Source of the DNA: Micromonospora carbonacea
GTDB lineage: Bacteria; Actinomycetota; Actinomycetes; Mycobacteriales; Micromonosporaceae
Reading direction: 5' to 3'
DNA length: 64,000 nucleotides
Assembly (NCBI RefSeq): GCF_014205165.1
Contig: NZ_JACHMZ010000001.1
Location: 7,112,501-7,176,500 of the forward strand
Shown here piece after piece: positions 9,569-19,382 of this stretch; the stretch's first letter is position 1; every line of letters starts with the position of its first letter. The notes under the pieces were generated by a model. It did not search any database, had not been told where the DNA came from, and saw only the letters and a list, made by a program, of their open reading frames with translations. The position numbers were made by a program, and so were the translations under genes.

Positions 9569-9951
9569 CGCGATTCTGGCCCGATGCGGAGGACCTGCTC
9601 CTCCTGCTCTCCGGCAGCACGGCTTCTCGAACGATCGTGCGGGATGGGGGGATCCTCTTCGCTGCTGCCGCCCGGCCCCACGCGCACCTGTTGGACGGCC
9701 GCGTCTATCCGACACCGATAGATCGGGCAGCGGCCCTCCTGCACGCGATCATGGTCTGGCGTCCGCTCGACATGTGGAACGCCAGTCTTGGCTGGATGGC
9801 GGCGGATGTCTGCCTGGAACGTTCCGGCCTCGTCCTCGATATGCCGGCCAAGGAGCGGATGGCGTTGACCGATGCGATGGCCAGCGGCGAGGTCGACTCG
9901 GTGGACGAGATCGCACTGCGGCTGTCGCCGTACCTGGGGATGCCGGCCTGA
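9565..9951 (+). CDS. Doc/Fic-like toxin component with a degenerate Fic motif
   Basis: A 128-aa protein translationally coupled to the antitoxin (GTGA overlap). The segment VRDGGILFAAAARPHAH, the AALLHAI helix and WMAADVCLERSGLVLDM match the frame of small Doc/Fic (death-on-curing) toxins. In these, HPFxDGNKR forms the active site that phosphorylates or AMPylates targets. Here the corresponding stretch reads WRPLDMWNASLGW: the His, Gly, Lys and Arg are not recognisable. It is either an inactive relative, a divergent family with another active site, or a protein acting by binding. The family call rests on overall pattern and context. Confidence 0.55.
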   Translation: MTRFWPDAEDLLLLLSGSTASRTIVRDGGILFAAAARPHAHLLDGRVYPTPIDRAAALLHAIMVWRPLDMWNASLGWMAADVCLERSGLVLDMPAKERMALTDAMASGEVDSVDEIALRLSPYLGMPA

Positions 9952-9957
9952 ACGAAC

Positions 9958-9995
9958 CACGGAGGGCCGGGTCCCGACGGACCCGGCCCTCCGTG
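9958..9995. terminator. Bidirectional terminator between the toxin gene and ino1
   Basis: A perfect 17-bp inverted repeat (9958-9974 with 9979-9995, loop CGAC) lies between the convergent genes, seven bp after the toxin stop. Confidence 0.85.
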
Positions 9996-10015
9996 ATCGT
10001 GCTGGGGTCAGCGCG

Positions 10016-11095
10016 TCAGCGCTCGACCTCGCCCTTGATGAAGGACTCGACGGCGGCGTGCGCGTCGTGGTCGGCGTACTGCACCGGCGGGGACTTCATG
10101 AAGTACGACGAGGCCGACAGGATCGGGCCACCGATCTTGCGGTCCAGGGCGATCTTCGCGGCCCGGACGGCGTCGATGATGACGCCGGCCGAGTTCGGCG
10201 AGTCCCACACCTCAAGCTTCAGCTCCGCGTTGAGCGGGGTGTCGCCGAAGGAGCGGCCCTCCAGGCGGATGTACGCCCACTTGCGGTCGTCGAGCCACGG
10301 CACGTGGTCCGACGGGCCGATGTGCACGTCGCTCTTCTGCATCTCGTGCGGGATCTGGGACGTGACCGACTGGGTCTTCGAGATCTTCTTCGAGACCAGC
10401 CGGTTGCGCTCCAGCATGTTCATGAAGTCCATGTTGCCGCCGAAGTTGAGCTGGTACGTGCGCAGCAGCTCCACCCCGCGGTCCTCGAACAGCTTCGCCA
10501 GGGCCCGGTGCACGATGGTCGCGCCGACCTGGCTCTTGATGTCGTCGCCGACGATCGGCAGGCCCGCGTCCTCGAACTTCTTGGCCCACTCGGGGTCGGA
10601 GGCGATGAAGACCGGCAGGGCGTTGACGAACGCGCAGCCGGCGTCGATCGCGGCCTGGGCGTAGAACTTGTCGGCCTGCTCGGAGCCGACCGGCAGGTAG
10701 GAGACGACGACGTCGACCTGCGCGTCGCGCAGCGCCTTGGCCACGTCGACCGGCTCGGCGTCCGACTCCTCGACGATCTCGCGGTAGTACTGGCCCAGGC
10801 CGTCGAAGGTCGGGCCGCGCTGCACGCTGACGCCGGTCGGCGGCACGTCGCAGAGCTTGATCGTGTTGTTCTCGCTGGCGACGATCGCCTCCGCGAGGTC
10901 CATGCCCACCTTCTTGGCGTCGACGTCGAACGCCGCGACGAACTCCACGTCCGAGACGTGGTAGTCGCCGAAGGTGACGTGCATGAGACCCGGGACGCGG
11001 TCGTTCGGGTCGGCGTTGCGGTAGTACTCCACGCCCTGCACGAGGGACGAGGCGCAGTTACCCACACCGACGATGGCGACGCGGACGGAGCCCAT
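10016..11095 (-). CDS. ino1: Inositol-3-phosphate synthase
   Basis: A 359-aa cytosolic enzyme converting glucose 6-phosphate to 1L-myo-inositol 1-phosphate, the first step to phosphatidylinositol lipids and mycothiol in actinomycetes. It shows the NAD-binding start [18 protein letters not shown] and the actinobacterial-type core ([42 protein letters not shown]). The ATG at 11095 is chosen because AAGGAGG lies 8 nt upstream; an earlier in-frame ATG would add only a Lys-rich tail. It follows the padR gene by 23 bp in the same direction and should be co-transcribed with it. Confidence 0.95.
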   Translation of the reverse strand: MGSVRVAIVGVGNCASSLVQGVEYYRNADPNDRVPGLMHVTFGDYHVSDVEFVAAFDVDAKKVGMDLAEAIVASENNTIKLCDVPPTGVSVQRGPTFDGLGQYYREIVEESDAEPVDVAKALRDAQVDVVVSYLPVGSEQADKFYAQAAIDAGCAFVNALPVFIASDPEWAKKFEDAGLPIVGDDIKSQVGATIVHRALAKLFEDRGVELLRTYQLNFGGNMDFMNMLERNRLVSKKISKTQSVTSQIPHEMQKSDVHIGPSDHVPWLDDRKWAYIRLEGRSFGDTPLNAELKLEVWDSPNSAGVIIDAVRAAKIALDRKIGGPILSASSYFMKSPPVQYADHDAHAAVESFIKGEVER

Positions 11096-11118
11096 AGCGT
11101 CTGCCTCCTTCTTCTTCA

Positions 11119-11757
11119 TCACGGCCGCTCTTTCCTGGACTCTCCAGGCGGAGGCGGGCTGTCGTTATCTCGTCGGCCGCCGGCCGTCCCGGTTCCCGGG
11201 ACCGTCGGGGCACGGCCGGAGCGCTCGTTGGCGATGAGCTCCTCCAGCCAGCGGACCTCGCGTTCACAGGCGTCGAGGCCGTGGCGCTGAAGTTCCAGGG
11301 TGTACGCGTCGAGGCGCTCGGCCGCCCGGCCCAGCACGTCGCGAAGCCCCTCGCGGCGTTCCTCGATCTTGCGGCGGCGGCCCTCCAGGATGCGGAGCCG
11401 GGTCGCCTGGTCGGTGCGGGCGAAGAACGCGAAGTGCACACCGAAGCCCGTGTCGTCGTACGTCTCGGGGCCGGCCTGCGCGATGAGCTGGGCGAAGCGT
11501 TCCTTGCCCTCCGCAGTGATCTTGTAGACCACCCGCCCCCTGCGGCTGGTCAGTGCGGGGACCTCCTCGGCGGTGGCGGGCGTCTCGTCGGCCTCGGTGA
11601 TCCACCCGGCCGCCTGCAGCCGGCGCAGGGTGGGGTAGAGCGAGCCGTAGCTGATCGCCGCACGGATTGCGCCCAGCTTGGCCGTGAGCTCCTTGCGGAG
11701 CTCGTAGCCGTGCATCGGGGATTCCTGAAGGAGGCCGAGGATGGCGAGATCGAGCAC
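11119..11757 (-). CDS. PadR-family transcriptional regulator, upstream of ino1
   Basis: A 212-aa regulator: an N-terminal PadR winged helix ([19 protein letters not shown], then [19 protein letters not shown] and [17 protein letters not shown]) and a C-terminal helical dimerisation region ([20 protein letters not shown]). The GTG at 11757 starts the conserved domain and has AAGGAAGG in front. A 23-bp near-perfect palindrome (11800-11822) lies 43 bp upstream. It contains ATGT and ACAT ends as in PadR operators, suggesting autorepression and thereby control of ino1. A PadR gene beside the inositol synthase also occurs in Streptomyces as I recall. Confidence 0.9.
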   Translation of the reverse strand: MLDLAILGLLQESPMHGYELRKELTAKLGAIRAAISYGSLYPTLRRLQAAGWITEADETPATAEEVPALTSRRGRVVYKITAEGKERFAQLIAQAGPETYDDTGFGVHFAFFARTDQATRLRILEGRRRKIEERREGLRDVLGRAAERLDAYTLELQRHGLDACEREVRWLEELIANERSGRAPTVPGTGTAGGRRDNDSPPPPGESRKERP

Positions 11758-11799
11758 GGGCCACCCTTCCTTACCCCCGACGCGGAGACTCAACCACCG

Positions 11800-11822
11800 C
11801 GATGTATCGGACCGATACATCG
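11800..11822. promoter_or_regulatory. Palindromic operator upstream of padR-ino1
   Basis: Arms CGATGTATCGG and CCGATACATCG are perfect 11-bp complements around a single central A. The ATGT...ACAT ends recall PadR boxes, though the spacing (11 nt) is wider than the 8 nt of the classic box. It lies between padR and the divergent DUF5318 gene and could act on both. Confidence 0.75.
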
Positions 11823-11931
11823 CACGTTAGCGGCTCACCCAGGATCAGGGCAAACCCCCATGCCGAATTCTCGGGGTCACCGATTGTGACGGCGGTCGCC
11901 TCGCCGCGCCGGACCGCGTACCCTTCTCCGC

Positions 11932-12405
11932 ATGCGTACGCAGCGCCAGGTCGTCGACTACTCGCTCCGGAAGCGAGCGGTGCTGCGTGAACTCCTCGCC
12001 GGCCGGGTGGGCACCTACGACGTCTGCGACGCGTCGCCGTACCTGAAGAACGCCGCCCGCTTCCACGGTGAGGCCACCGAGGAGCGCTGCCCGATCTGCC
12101 GCAGCGAGAACCTCACCCACGTCCACTACATTTACGGGGACGAACTCAAGCAGTCCGCCGGGCAGGCGCGTACCCTTGCCGAGTTGCCCGTCCTGGCGAT
12201 GACGCTGCGTGAGTTCCAGGTGTTCGTGGTGGAGGTGTGCCTCGGCTGCGGCTGGAACCACCTCGTCGAGCAGTTCCTGCTGGGCCGGGACGGGCTGGCC
12301 GGCGGCGTGGAGGACGGGTCCGACCAGGGCGCGGCCGGTGCTTCGGCCGCCACGGCCCCGGGTGCCGGCCCGGCCGTTCCGCGGAGGCGAGAGGCGCAAC
12401 GGTGA
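11932..12405 (+). CDS. DUF5318 family protein with zinc-ribbon cysteines
   Basis: A 157-aa cytosolic protein of unknown function, DUF5318 as I recognise it. It begins MRTQRQVVDYSLRKRAVLRE and has two Cys pairs, CPIC (about residue 53) and CLGC (about 103), likely a zinc ribbon, followed by a disordered Ala/Gly tail. TACCCT at 11919-11924 lies 7 nt before the ATG and there is no Shine-Dalgarno, so a leaderless transcript is likely. Proteins of this family sit next to the class A PBP gene in actinobacteria, as here. Confidence 0.85.
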   Translation: MRTQRQVVDYSLRKRAVLRELLAGRVGTYDVCDASPYLKNAARFHGEATEERCPICRSENLTHVHYIYGDELKQSAGQARTLAELPVLAMTLREFQVFVVEVCLGCGWNHLVEQFLLGRDGLAGGVEDGSDQGAAGASAATAPGAGPAVPRRREAQR

Positions 12406-12596
12406 ACCCAGCTGACTCGGTTGGCCCGATGTGGAGGAGGCGGGACGACCGACAGCTTTTAGGGCCGATAGGTCCGATTGATCCGGAAGTGATGCCCTCG
12501 GCCCGACTCGTTCGGGCGGCGGCGTCCTGTGTTTCAGCTCACGGCAAACCGGTGGCGGCGCGATCGCGTCCCACCGCGACCGGCAGGGTGTGAGGA

Positions 12597-15533
12597 ATGA
12601 ACTCGTACGGCGATCCCAGCTCCTCGCGCGGGCGCGCCCAGATACCGGGCGCCAACGGCGACCCCGGTGCGGGCCCGGCCGACGCGTACCGTCGCGGCGA
12701 CGACGCCCGCGGCAGCTGGTCAGAGGGTACGGCACAGCCGGGCCGCGCCTCCGTGCCGCCCCGCGGCCAGGCTGCGGGAGGCCGCGCCCCGGTGGGTGGC
12801 TCGGCGGCCGTGCCGCCGCGCGCCGGCTCCGCGGCGGTGCCGCCGCGCGGCACAGCCGCCTCCGGCTCCGCCTCGGTGGGCTCGGCGTCGGTCGGGCGCG
12901 CGGTGCCCGGCCGGGCCTCGGTGCCCGTCTCCCCCGCCCCGGGCGGGTCGACAGCCGGCCGGGCCGGCGCGGGCCGCGCCTCGGTGCCGGTTTCCCCGGC
13001 GCCCGTCTCCCCGGCGGGCCGGGCCTCGGTCGGTGTCGGCTCCGCCGGACGAGCGAGCGTGGGTGCCGCGTCCGTGGGCGCCGCCTTCGGCGGCCCCGCC
13101 GGCCGCGCCTCCGTGGCCCGCGCGAGCGTCTCCCCGACCTCGGGCATCGGCGCGCCGCCCGGCGGGGGTGACCGCGGCGGCCGCGGCCCCGACGGCCGGG
13201 CGAAGTCGGCGCGGGCCCGCAAGCGCCGGCGGGCGAACATCCTCATCGCCAGCTTCGCGGTCTTCATCATGCTCGCCGGCATCGGCGTCGTCGGCTTCAC
13301 GTACTACTCGACCAACGTCGTGCTGCCCGAGGACACCACGCCGCCGCAGGCGACGACGCTCTACGCGATGGACAACAAGACCATCATCGCCAAGGTGGGC
13401 GAGCAGAACCGCACCCTGGTCACCATCGACCAGATCCCGCAGCACGTGCAGGACGCGGTGGCCGCAGCCGAGGACCGCAACTTCTACCGGCACTCCGGTG
13501 TGGACTACAAGGGCATCGCCCGCGCCGCGTGGAACAACGTCTCCGGCGGCGACAAGCAGGGCGCGTCGACCATCACGCAGCAGTACGCCCGCAACGCGTA
13601 CGACAACCTGAAGGACGACACCTACGCCCGGAAGGTCAAGGAGGCGATCCTCGCCTCCAAGCTGAACGACAAGTACGGCAAGCCGCAGATCATGCAGCAC
13701 TACCTCAACGTGATCTACTTCGGCCGGGGCGCGTACGGCATCGAGGCGGCGGCGCAGACCTACTTCGGCAAGCCGGCGAAGAGCCTGACCGTCGCCGAGG
13801 GCGCGGTGCTCGCCGCGCTGATCAAGCAGCCGGTCGCCAGCGAGACCCACCGGGGGTTCGACCCGGCCGTCAACCCGGTCGACGCCAAGTCCCGCTGGGA
13901 CTACGTCATCAACGGCATGGTCGAGGAGGGCTGGCTGAACGCCCCCGGCCGGCCGGAGCGCCCGACTGAGTACCCGAAGAACATCAAGAGCCCCAAGAAC
14001 GGCGGCGCCGGCATCGACTTCGGCGTGAACACGCCGTACGGCAACGTCATCAACTACGTCAAGGTCGAGATGCGCGAGAAGGGCCTCTGCGTCGACAAGG
14101 AGGCCGACGTCACCGACAAGAAGCCGCTCTGCTCACAGGCGCTGATGGCCGGCGGCTACCGCATCCGCACCACCATCGACACCAAGATCCAGAAGGCGGC
14201 GGTCGAGGCCGCCCAGCGCAAGACGAAGGGCTCGGAGCTCGCCGGCCAGCCCAAGAACCTGATGGCGGCGGTCGTCGCCATCGACCCGGAGACCGGGCGC
14301 GTCGTCGCCTACTACGGCGGCGACAACGGCACCGGCACCGACTACGCCGGCAAGAACACCGACGCCAACGGCACCGTCACCGGCGGCCACTCGCCGGGGT
14401 CGAGCTTCAAGATCTATACCCTGGCCGCCGCGCTGAAGGCCGGCAAGGCGCTGGAGTCGCGCTGGAAGGGCCGGGGCTTCACCCCCGAGGGGACGAAGTT
14501 CAAGGTCAGCAACGCGGGCGTGGACAACCCGTCCTGCGGCAACTCCTGCACCCTGAAGGTCTCCACCCTCAAGTCGCTGAACGTGCCGTTCTACCACGTC
14601 ACCCAGGAGATCGGGCCGGACAAGGTCATCGACATGGCCAAGCAGGCCGGCGTCACCACCATGTGGCGCACGGACACCGACCCCGCGAAGGCGTACGACC
14701 TGACCAAGACCGACCCGAAGGACATCGCGCCGTCGCCGTTCTTCCACGTCGTCGGCTACGGCCAGTACCCGATCACCGTCCTCGACCACGCCAACGGCGT
14801 CGCCACCTTCGCCAACGGGGGCGTCTACAACAAGGCCCACTTCCTCTACTCGGTGGAGAAGCAGAACGAGACCACCGGCAAGTGGGAGAAGGTCAGCAGC
14901 GAGAAGCTCGACCCCAAGCGGCGGATCGACAAGGACGTCGTGGCCGACGTGACCTCGGTGCTCAAGGAATACCCGGGCCAGGTCAACCACCGGCTCGCCG
15001 ACGGCCGTGAGGCGACCGCCAAGACCGGCACCTGGGAGCTCAAGTCCGACAGTTCGGAGAACGGCGACGCCTGGATGATCGGCTACACGCCGCAGCTCGC
15101 CACGGCCGTCTGGGTGGGCAACGTGCAGAAGCGGCTGCCGCTGAAGCTGAAGGACGGCACCAGGGTCAGCGGCGCGAACCTACCCGGCGGCATCTGGGAA
15201 CGGTTCATGAACGACGCCCTCAAGGGCGAGCCGAAGAGGACGTTCCCGCCGGCCGCGAACATCGGCGACCCGGAGGCGGGCAACGGCGACCCGCCGCCCC
15301 CGCCGCCCACCCCGGACCCGCCGGCGTGCAACCCGCTGGACATCTTCTGCCAGAACCCGGGCAACAACCCGAACACCCCGAACAACCCCAACACCCCGAA
15401 CAACCCGGGTGGAGGCGGGCCCCCCAACCCGGGCGGCGGCGGCCCCGACACGCCGACGAACCCCGGGAACGACAACGAGGGGGGCACCGGCGGCGGCCTG
15501 CTGCCGACCATCACCCCCCGCACCAGGGAGTGA
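12597..15533 (+). CDS. Bifunctional class A penicillin-binding protein (transglycosylase/transpeptidase)
   Basis: A 978-aa membrane enzyme polymerising and cross-linking peptidoglycan. The first ~205 residues are a cytoplasmic low-complexity region with repeated RASVPV/ASVG units. A transmembrane helix follows (about 213-235, LIASFAVFIMLAGIGVVGF). The glycosyltransferase 51 domain has the catalytic AAEDRNFYRHSGVDYKG near 291 and GASTITQQYARN. The transpeptidase has S602-SFK605, S660-LN and K809-TGT, all intact. A Pro/Asn/Gly-rich tail ends the protein. The Ala/Ser-rich N-terminus is unusually long and may bind divisome or polar-growth partners; that is inference. A strong terminator follows. 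Confidence 0.95.
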   Translation: MNSYGDPSSSRGRAQIPGANGDPGAGPADAYRRGDDARGSWSEGTAQPGRASVPPRGQAAGGRAPVGGSAAVPPRAGSAAVPPRGTAASGSASVGSASVGRAVPGRASVPVSPAPGGSTAGRAGAGRASVPVSPAPVSPAGRASVGVGSAGRASVGAASVGAAFGGPAGRASVARASVSPTSGIGAPPGGGDRGGRGPDGRAKSARARKRRRANILIASFAVFIMLAGIGVVGFTYYSTNVVLPEDTTPPQATTLYAMDNKTIIAKVGEQNRTLVTIDQIPQHVQDAVAAAEDRNFYRHSGVDYKGIARAAWNNVSGGDKQGASTITQQYARNAYDNLKDDTYARKVKEAILASKLNDKYGKPQIMQHYLNVIYFGRGAYGIEAAAQTYFGKPAKSLTVAEGAVLAALIKQPVASETHRGFDPAVNPVDAKSRWDYVINGMVEEGWLNAPGRPERPTEYPKNIKSPKNGGAGIDFGVNTPYGNVINYVKVEMREKGLCVDKEADVTDKKPLCSQALMAGGYRIRTTIDTKIQKAAVEAAQRKTKGSELAGQPKNLMAAVVAIDPETGRVVAYYGGDNGTGTDYAGKNTDANGTVTGGHSPGSSFKIYTLAAALKAGKALESRWKGRGFTPEGTKFKVSNAGVDNPSCGNSCTLKVSTLKSLNVPFYHVTQEIGPDKVIDMAKQAGVTTMWRTDTDPAKAYDLTKTDPKDIAPSPFFHVVGYGQYPITVLDHANGVATFANGGVYNKAHFLYSVEKQNETTGKWEKVSSEKLDPKRRIDKDVVADVTSVLKEYPGQVNHRLADGREATAKTGTWELKSDSSENGDAWMIGYTPQLATAVWVGNVQKRLPLKLKDGTRVSGANLPGGIWERFMNDALKGEPKRTFPPAANIGDPEAGNGDPPPPPPTPDPPACNPLDIFCQNPGNNPNTPNNPNTPNNPGGGGPPNPGGGGPDTPTNPGNDNEGGTGGGLLPTITPRTRE

Positions 15534-15552
15534 ACCCACCGCACTGAACACC

Positions 15553-15593
15553 CGCCGTCGGCGGCCGGACACCACGTCCGGCCGCCGACGGCG
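15553..15593 (+). terminator. Terminator after the PBP gene
   Basis: A perfect 18-bp stem (15553-15570 with 15576-15593, loop ACCAC) followed by TTTCGT, 20 bp after the stop codon. Confidence 0.88.
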
Positions 15594-15662
15594 TTTCGTC
15601 CATCGGAATGTTTTGCGCGGGGGCGGGACGTGAGGGCCATCGGTACGGGATGATTCCTGTCC

Positions 15663-17177
15663 ATGAGCACCCAGTCGACGGCAGACATGGACGACGCCGG
15701 TCCCGGCGACCACCCGTCCCGGTCGGATGGCCTCGTCCGGGGGGCCTCCGAGCTGATCGGTGGCCCGCTGGGCGACCACGCGGTGGCGCTGGACCGGCCC
15801 GCCGACCGGGAGAGCCGGTTCTGGACGGCCGCCCGGATCGTGCTGGCCCTGGCCTGCCTGACCCTCGCCCTGCACTGGGTGCAGAAGTCCCCCTGCCAGG
15901 ACGGCGCGTGGCAGAACAACATCCAGTACACGCGGATGTGCTACACCGACGTGCTGGCGCTCTACTACGCCGAAGGGCTCAACGAGGGCAAGGTGCCCTA
16001 CCGGGACCACCCCGTCGAGTACCCGGTGCTGACCGGCTACTTCATGGGCGCCCTCGGGCTGCCGGTGCACGCCCTCGGCGTCGACAACCCGGAGATCAAC
16101 CAGGGGCGGTGGGCGTACAACGCCAATGCCCTGGTGCTCAGCGCCCTCGCCGTGGCGACCGTCGCCGTCATCCTCGCCCTGCGCCGCCGACGACCCTGGG
16201 ACGCCGCCCTCTTCGCGCTGGCCCCCGCCCTGTTCCTCACCGCCACCGTCAACTGGGACCTGCTCGCCATCGGGCTGGCCGCGTTCGGCTTCCTCGCCTG
16301 GGCGCGCAGCCGGCCGGCGCTGGCCGGGGTGCTGCTCGGCCTGGCCGGCGCGGCGAAGATGTGGCCGCTGTTCGTCCTCGGGCCGATCCTCGTGCTCGCG
16401 CTGCGCGCCAACCGGATCCGCGCCGGCCTCACCGCCGTCGGCACGGCGCTCGTGGCCCTCGTCGCCGTCAACCTGCCGGCGGCCGTGGCCTACCGCGACA
16501 ACTGGGACCGCTTCTTCGAGCTGAACACCACCCGGCCGATCGACTGGGGCACGCTCTGGTACATCGGGCGCTACCTCGACGGCAAGGTCAACACCGGCGG
16601 CCCCGGCTCGATGGGGCCGTTCGAGTGGCTCAACGCCAACATCCCCACCCTGAACTGGCTCTCGTACGCCCTGTTCGGGCTGGCCTGCCTCGGCGTCGCG
16701 GTGCTGGCCCTGCGCGCGCCGAAGCGGCCCCGGCTGGCCCAGCTCGCCTTCCTCGTCGTCGCCGCGTTCCTCATCTTCAGCAAGGTGTGGTCGCAGCAGT
16801 TCGTCCTCTGGCTGCTGCCGCTGGTCGTCCTCGCCCGCCCCAAGTGGGGCGCGTTCATCGCCTGGCAGGTCGCCGAGATCGGCTACTTCGCCGCCTTCTA
16901 CGGGGAGCTGCTCGGCTCGGCGACCAGCCGACCCGTCTTCCCCGAGGGCGTCTTCGTGCTGGCGGCGACGCTGCGGCTGGGCACCGTCGTGCTGCTCTGC
17001 GTGCTGGTGGTGAAGGAGATCCTGCACCCCGAGCGCGACGCGGTACGCGACACCTACGCCGACGACCCCGACGGCGGGGTGCTCGACGGCGCGCCGGACG
17101 CGCCCTGGGTGGACCGGTGGCGGCGGCGACCCGCGCCCGCCGAGCCCACCAACGTGCCGGCCCCGACGGCGGCCTGA
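15663..17177 (+). CDS. GT-C membrane glycosyltransferase, GT87/DUF2029-like
   Basis: A 504-aa integral membrane protein with about ten hydrophobic helices, for example ARIVLALACLTLALHW, AVATVAVILAL and LVALVAVNLPAAVAY. An acidic YYAEGLNEGKVPYRDHPVEYPV loop after the first helix resembles the catalytic loop of polyprenyl-phosphate-mannose-dependent GT-C enzymes. Such proteins add mannose or arabinose to lipids or cell-wall glycans in actinobacteria. The donor and acceptor cannot be told from sequence. It faces another GT-C-like gene (17265-19382, convergent). Confidence 0.7.
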   Translation: MSTQSTADMDDAGPGDHPSRSDGLVRGASELIGGPLGDHAVALDRPADRESRFWTAARIVLALACLTLALHWVQKSPCQDGAWQNNIQYTRMCYTDVLALYYAEGLNEGKVPYRDHPVEYPVLTGYFMGALGLPVHALGVDNPEINQGRWAYNANALVLSALAVATVAVILALRRRRPWDAALFALAPALFLTATVNWDLLAIGLAAFGFLAWARSRPALAGVLLGLAGAAKMWPLFVLGPILVLALRANRIRAGLTAVGTALVALVAVNLPAAVAYRDNWDRFFELNTTRPIDWGTLWYIGRYLDGKVNTGGPGSMGPFEWLNANIPTLNWLSYALFGLACLGVAVLALRAPKRPRLAQLAFLVVAAFLIFSKVWSQQFVLWLLPLVVLARPKWGAFIAWQVAEIGYFAAFYGELLGSATSRPVFPEGVFVLAATLRLGTVVLLCVLVVKEILHPERDAVRDTYADDPDGGVLDGAPDAPWVDRWRRRPAPAEPTNVPAPTAA

Positions 17178-17220
17178 CGGCCCTCGGCGCGACCCGGTCG
17201 GGGCGAGGCCCCCGTGCCGG

Positions 17221-17245
17221 GCCGCGCCGCCCACGGCGGCGCGGC
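17221..17245. terminator. Hairpin between convergent GT-C genes
   Basis: A perfect 11-bp stem, GCCGCGCCGCC (17221-17231) with GGCGGCGCGGC (17235-17245), in the 87-bp gap between convergent genes. There is no U-tract. Confidence 0.55.
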
Positions 17246-17264
17246 AGCTCGGCGCGACCGGTCG

Positions 17265-19382
17265 TCAGAGGCGGAAGACCACCGCGTTGTCCACCTGCTC
17301 GCGGGTGATGCCGAGCGCGTCGACCGGGGCGTCGATCGTGGTGGCCCACGGCGTGTCGGCGATCCGGTCGCGCAGCATCACCACGTTGCGCACGCCCAGC
17401 GCGCGCAGGTAGGTCACGCTCGCCTGGTCCGGGAAACTCTCGGTCGCCTTCCGGATCTCGGCCTGCCGCGTCGGGGTGAACCCGCTGCCGCCGTTGACCA
17501 CGTCCTGGAACCGGCTGGTCGACCACAGCATCACCAGCTGGTCGGAGCCCTGGTCGCTGGGCAGCACCAGCATCGGGCCGTCCACCGACCGCAGCGCCGC
17601 GGGCTGGACCGGCACCACCGGGTGCGGGGTGACGTTGAGGCCCTCGGCGATCACCAGCAGCAGCGGCAGCACGGTGGCCAGCCGCAGCCACGGTCCCGGC
17701 CACGGCGGGACCCGCTCGGCCGCCCACTCGCGCACCCGGATCGCGAAGGCGCTGACCGCCCCGGCGGCGAGCAGCCCGAGCAGCAGCGTCGTCCAGAGCA
17801 TCATCCGGCCCGGCGTGCGCAGGCCGTTCCAGCCCGGCAGATACTCGAAGAGCAGCCCGTAGGTGAAGGTGCCGCCGAAGAAGCGGGTGCCCATGGCCAG
17901 GACCGCCGTGACCACCACCCCGGCGAGCAGCAGCAGCCGGTGCCGCAGCCGCCACACCGAGAAGAACAGCCCGCCCGCCGCCAGCGCGTAGAGCACGAAG
18001 CCGGGCAGCAGGGTCATCTCCGGGGAGTTCCAGGGCAACCCGGCGCGTGCCCCCTCGTGCAGCGTGCCCCAGACGCGGGACTCGGCCGGGGCGGTGAAGA
18101 AGCCCGAGAGCGGCGGTGAGTAGATGCCGACGTCGTCGAGGGTGCGGGCCGCGTTCGGGTGCAGCTCGGCGACCTTGAAGTAGGGGACGGCCAGCAGGGC
18201 GCCCACCCCCGCGAACAGCAGCGCGCCGACGACGTCGGCGACGAGCAGCCGCACCCCGAACGGCCGCCGCGCCGACCGCCGCCGGACGAACCAGGTCACG
18301 GTGGCGACGAGCGTCGCCACCGCCAGCACGTACGCGAACGGCAGCCCGATGCCGAAGCCCAGGCTGAGCTGCCAGGCCGCCACCACCCAGCCGGCGTACG
18401 CCCACCCGGCGTGCCGCCGCTCGGGGCGGTAGCCGTGGCGCAGCGACCAGCCGTGCCCCCGGGCCAGCATGGCCAGCGCCAGCGGGATGCCGCCGTTGGA
18501 GATGATGTGCAGGTGCCCCGCCTGGGCGAGCAGCCAGGGGGCGTACGCGTAGCCGACCCCGGCCACCGCCGCGCCCGCGCGCCCCGAGCCGAGCTGCCGC
18601 GCCAGCGCGTACGCCCCGAGCGTGGCGAGCGCGTGGGCCAGCACGAACATGATGTTGTAGCGGAGCAGGGCCGCCTCCGGACCCGTGCCGATCATGCCGG
18701 CCGGGGCGTACCCGAGCAGGGTGTCGGAGAAGGCGAAGCTCCACGGCTCCGGGAAGAACGTGTTGGAGTGCCACAGCTGCGCCGGATTGGTCAGCAGGAT
18801 GTGCCCCGACCAGGCCATCTGCCAGGTCTGGAGGCTCGGGTCCCAGTAGTCCTGGGGGAGCGTGTGCAGCGGGTAGCGCAGCGTCGGCCAGGTGAGCGCG
18901 ACGGCCAGCGCCAGCGAGCCCAGCACGGCCAGGGTCCACTCGTGGACGCCGAAGCGGCCCACCGCCCGCAGCCCGCGCCGCAGTCGCCCGGGCACCGGCT
19001 CCGGGGCGGGGGCGAACGCCTCCCAGCGGTCCGGCTTCCGGTCGTCCCCGGCGTCGCGGTCGCCCTTCGCGTCGTCGCCGTCCTCGGCCTCGTCGTCCTT
19101 GGCCTCGCGGTCCTTGGTCTTGCCGTCCTTGGTCTCGCCGTCGGCGTCGTCCGCCTTCGCGTTGCCGACGCCCTTCGTGCTGCCGTCGGCCTTCGTGGCG
19201 TCGATGTCCTTCGCGGTGCCGGCGTCCTTCGCGGTGCCGGCGTCGGCCTTCGCGTTGCCGACGGCTTCTGTGGCGTCGGCGTCCTTTGTGGCGCTGGCGT
19301 CGTTTCCGGCCTCGTCGTCCCCGCGGGCCGCCGGTTCGCCGGGGACGGCCTCGTCCGTGACGCCGGACTGCTCGGTCGTCAT
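17265..19382 (-). CDS. Large polytopic membrane protein (GT-C-like) with a charged repetitive N-terminus
   Basis: A 705-aa protein. Residues 1-120 are low-complexity and charged, built from AKDA/ATKAD/KTKD units and probably cytoplasmic and disordered. At least ten transmembrane segments follow ([34 protein letters not shown] and others) and a C-terminal soluble part with [16 protein letters not shown] and [15 protein letters not shown]. The layout resembles GT-C lipid-linked sugar transferases of actinobacteria; the substrate is unknown. Its ATG overlaps the stop of the endonuclease IV gene by 4 bp, so the two are coupled. Confidence 0.65.
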   Translation of the reverse strand: MTTEQSGVTDEAVPGEPAARGDDEAGNDASATKDADATEAVGNAKADAGTAKDAGTAKDIDATKADGSTKGVGNAKADDADGETKDGKTKDREAKDDEAEDGDDAKGDRDAGDDRKPDRWEAFAPAPEPVPGRLRRGLRAVGRFGVHEWTLAVLGSLALAVALTWPTLRYPLHTLPQDYWDPSLQTWQMAWSGHILLTNPAQLWHSNTFFPEPWSFAFSDTLLGYAPAGMIGTGPEAALLRYNIMFVLAHALATLGAYALARQLGSGRAGAAVAGVGYAYAPWLLAQAGHLHIISNGGIPLALAMLARGHGWSLRHGYRPERRHAGWAYAGWVVAAWQLSLGFGIGLPFAYVLAVATLVATVTWFVRRRSARRPFGVRLLVADVVGALLFAGVGALLAVPYFKVAELHPNAARTLDDVGIYSPPLSGFFTAPAESRVWGTLHEGARAGLPWNSPEMTLLPGFVLYALAAGGLFFSVWRLRHRLLLLAGVVVTAVLAMGTRFFGGTFTYGLLFEYLPGWNGLRTPGRMMLWTTLLLGLLAAGAVSAFAIRVREWAAERVPPWPGPWLRLATVLPLLLVIAEGLNVTPHPVVPVQPAALRSVDGPMLVLPSDQGSDQLVMLWSTSRFQDVVNGGSGFTPTRQAEIRKATESFPDQASVTYLRALGVRNVVMLRDRIADTPWATTIDAPVDALGITREQVDNAVVFRL

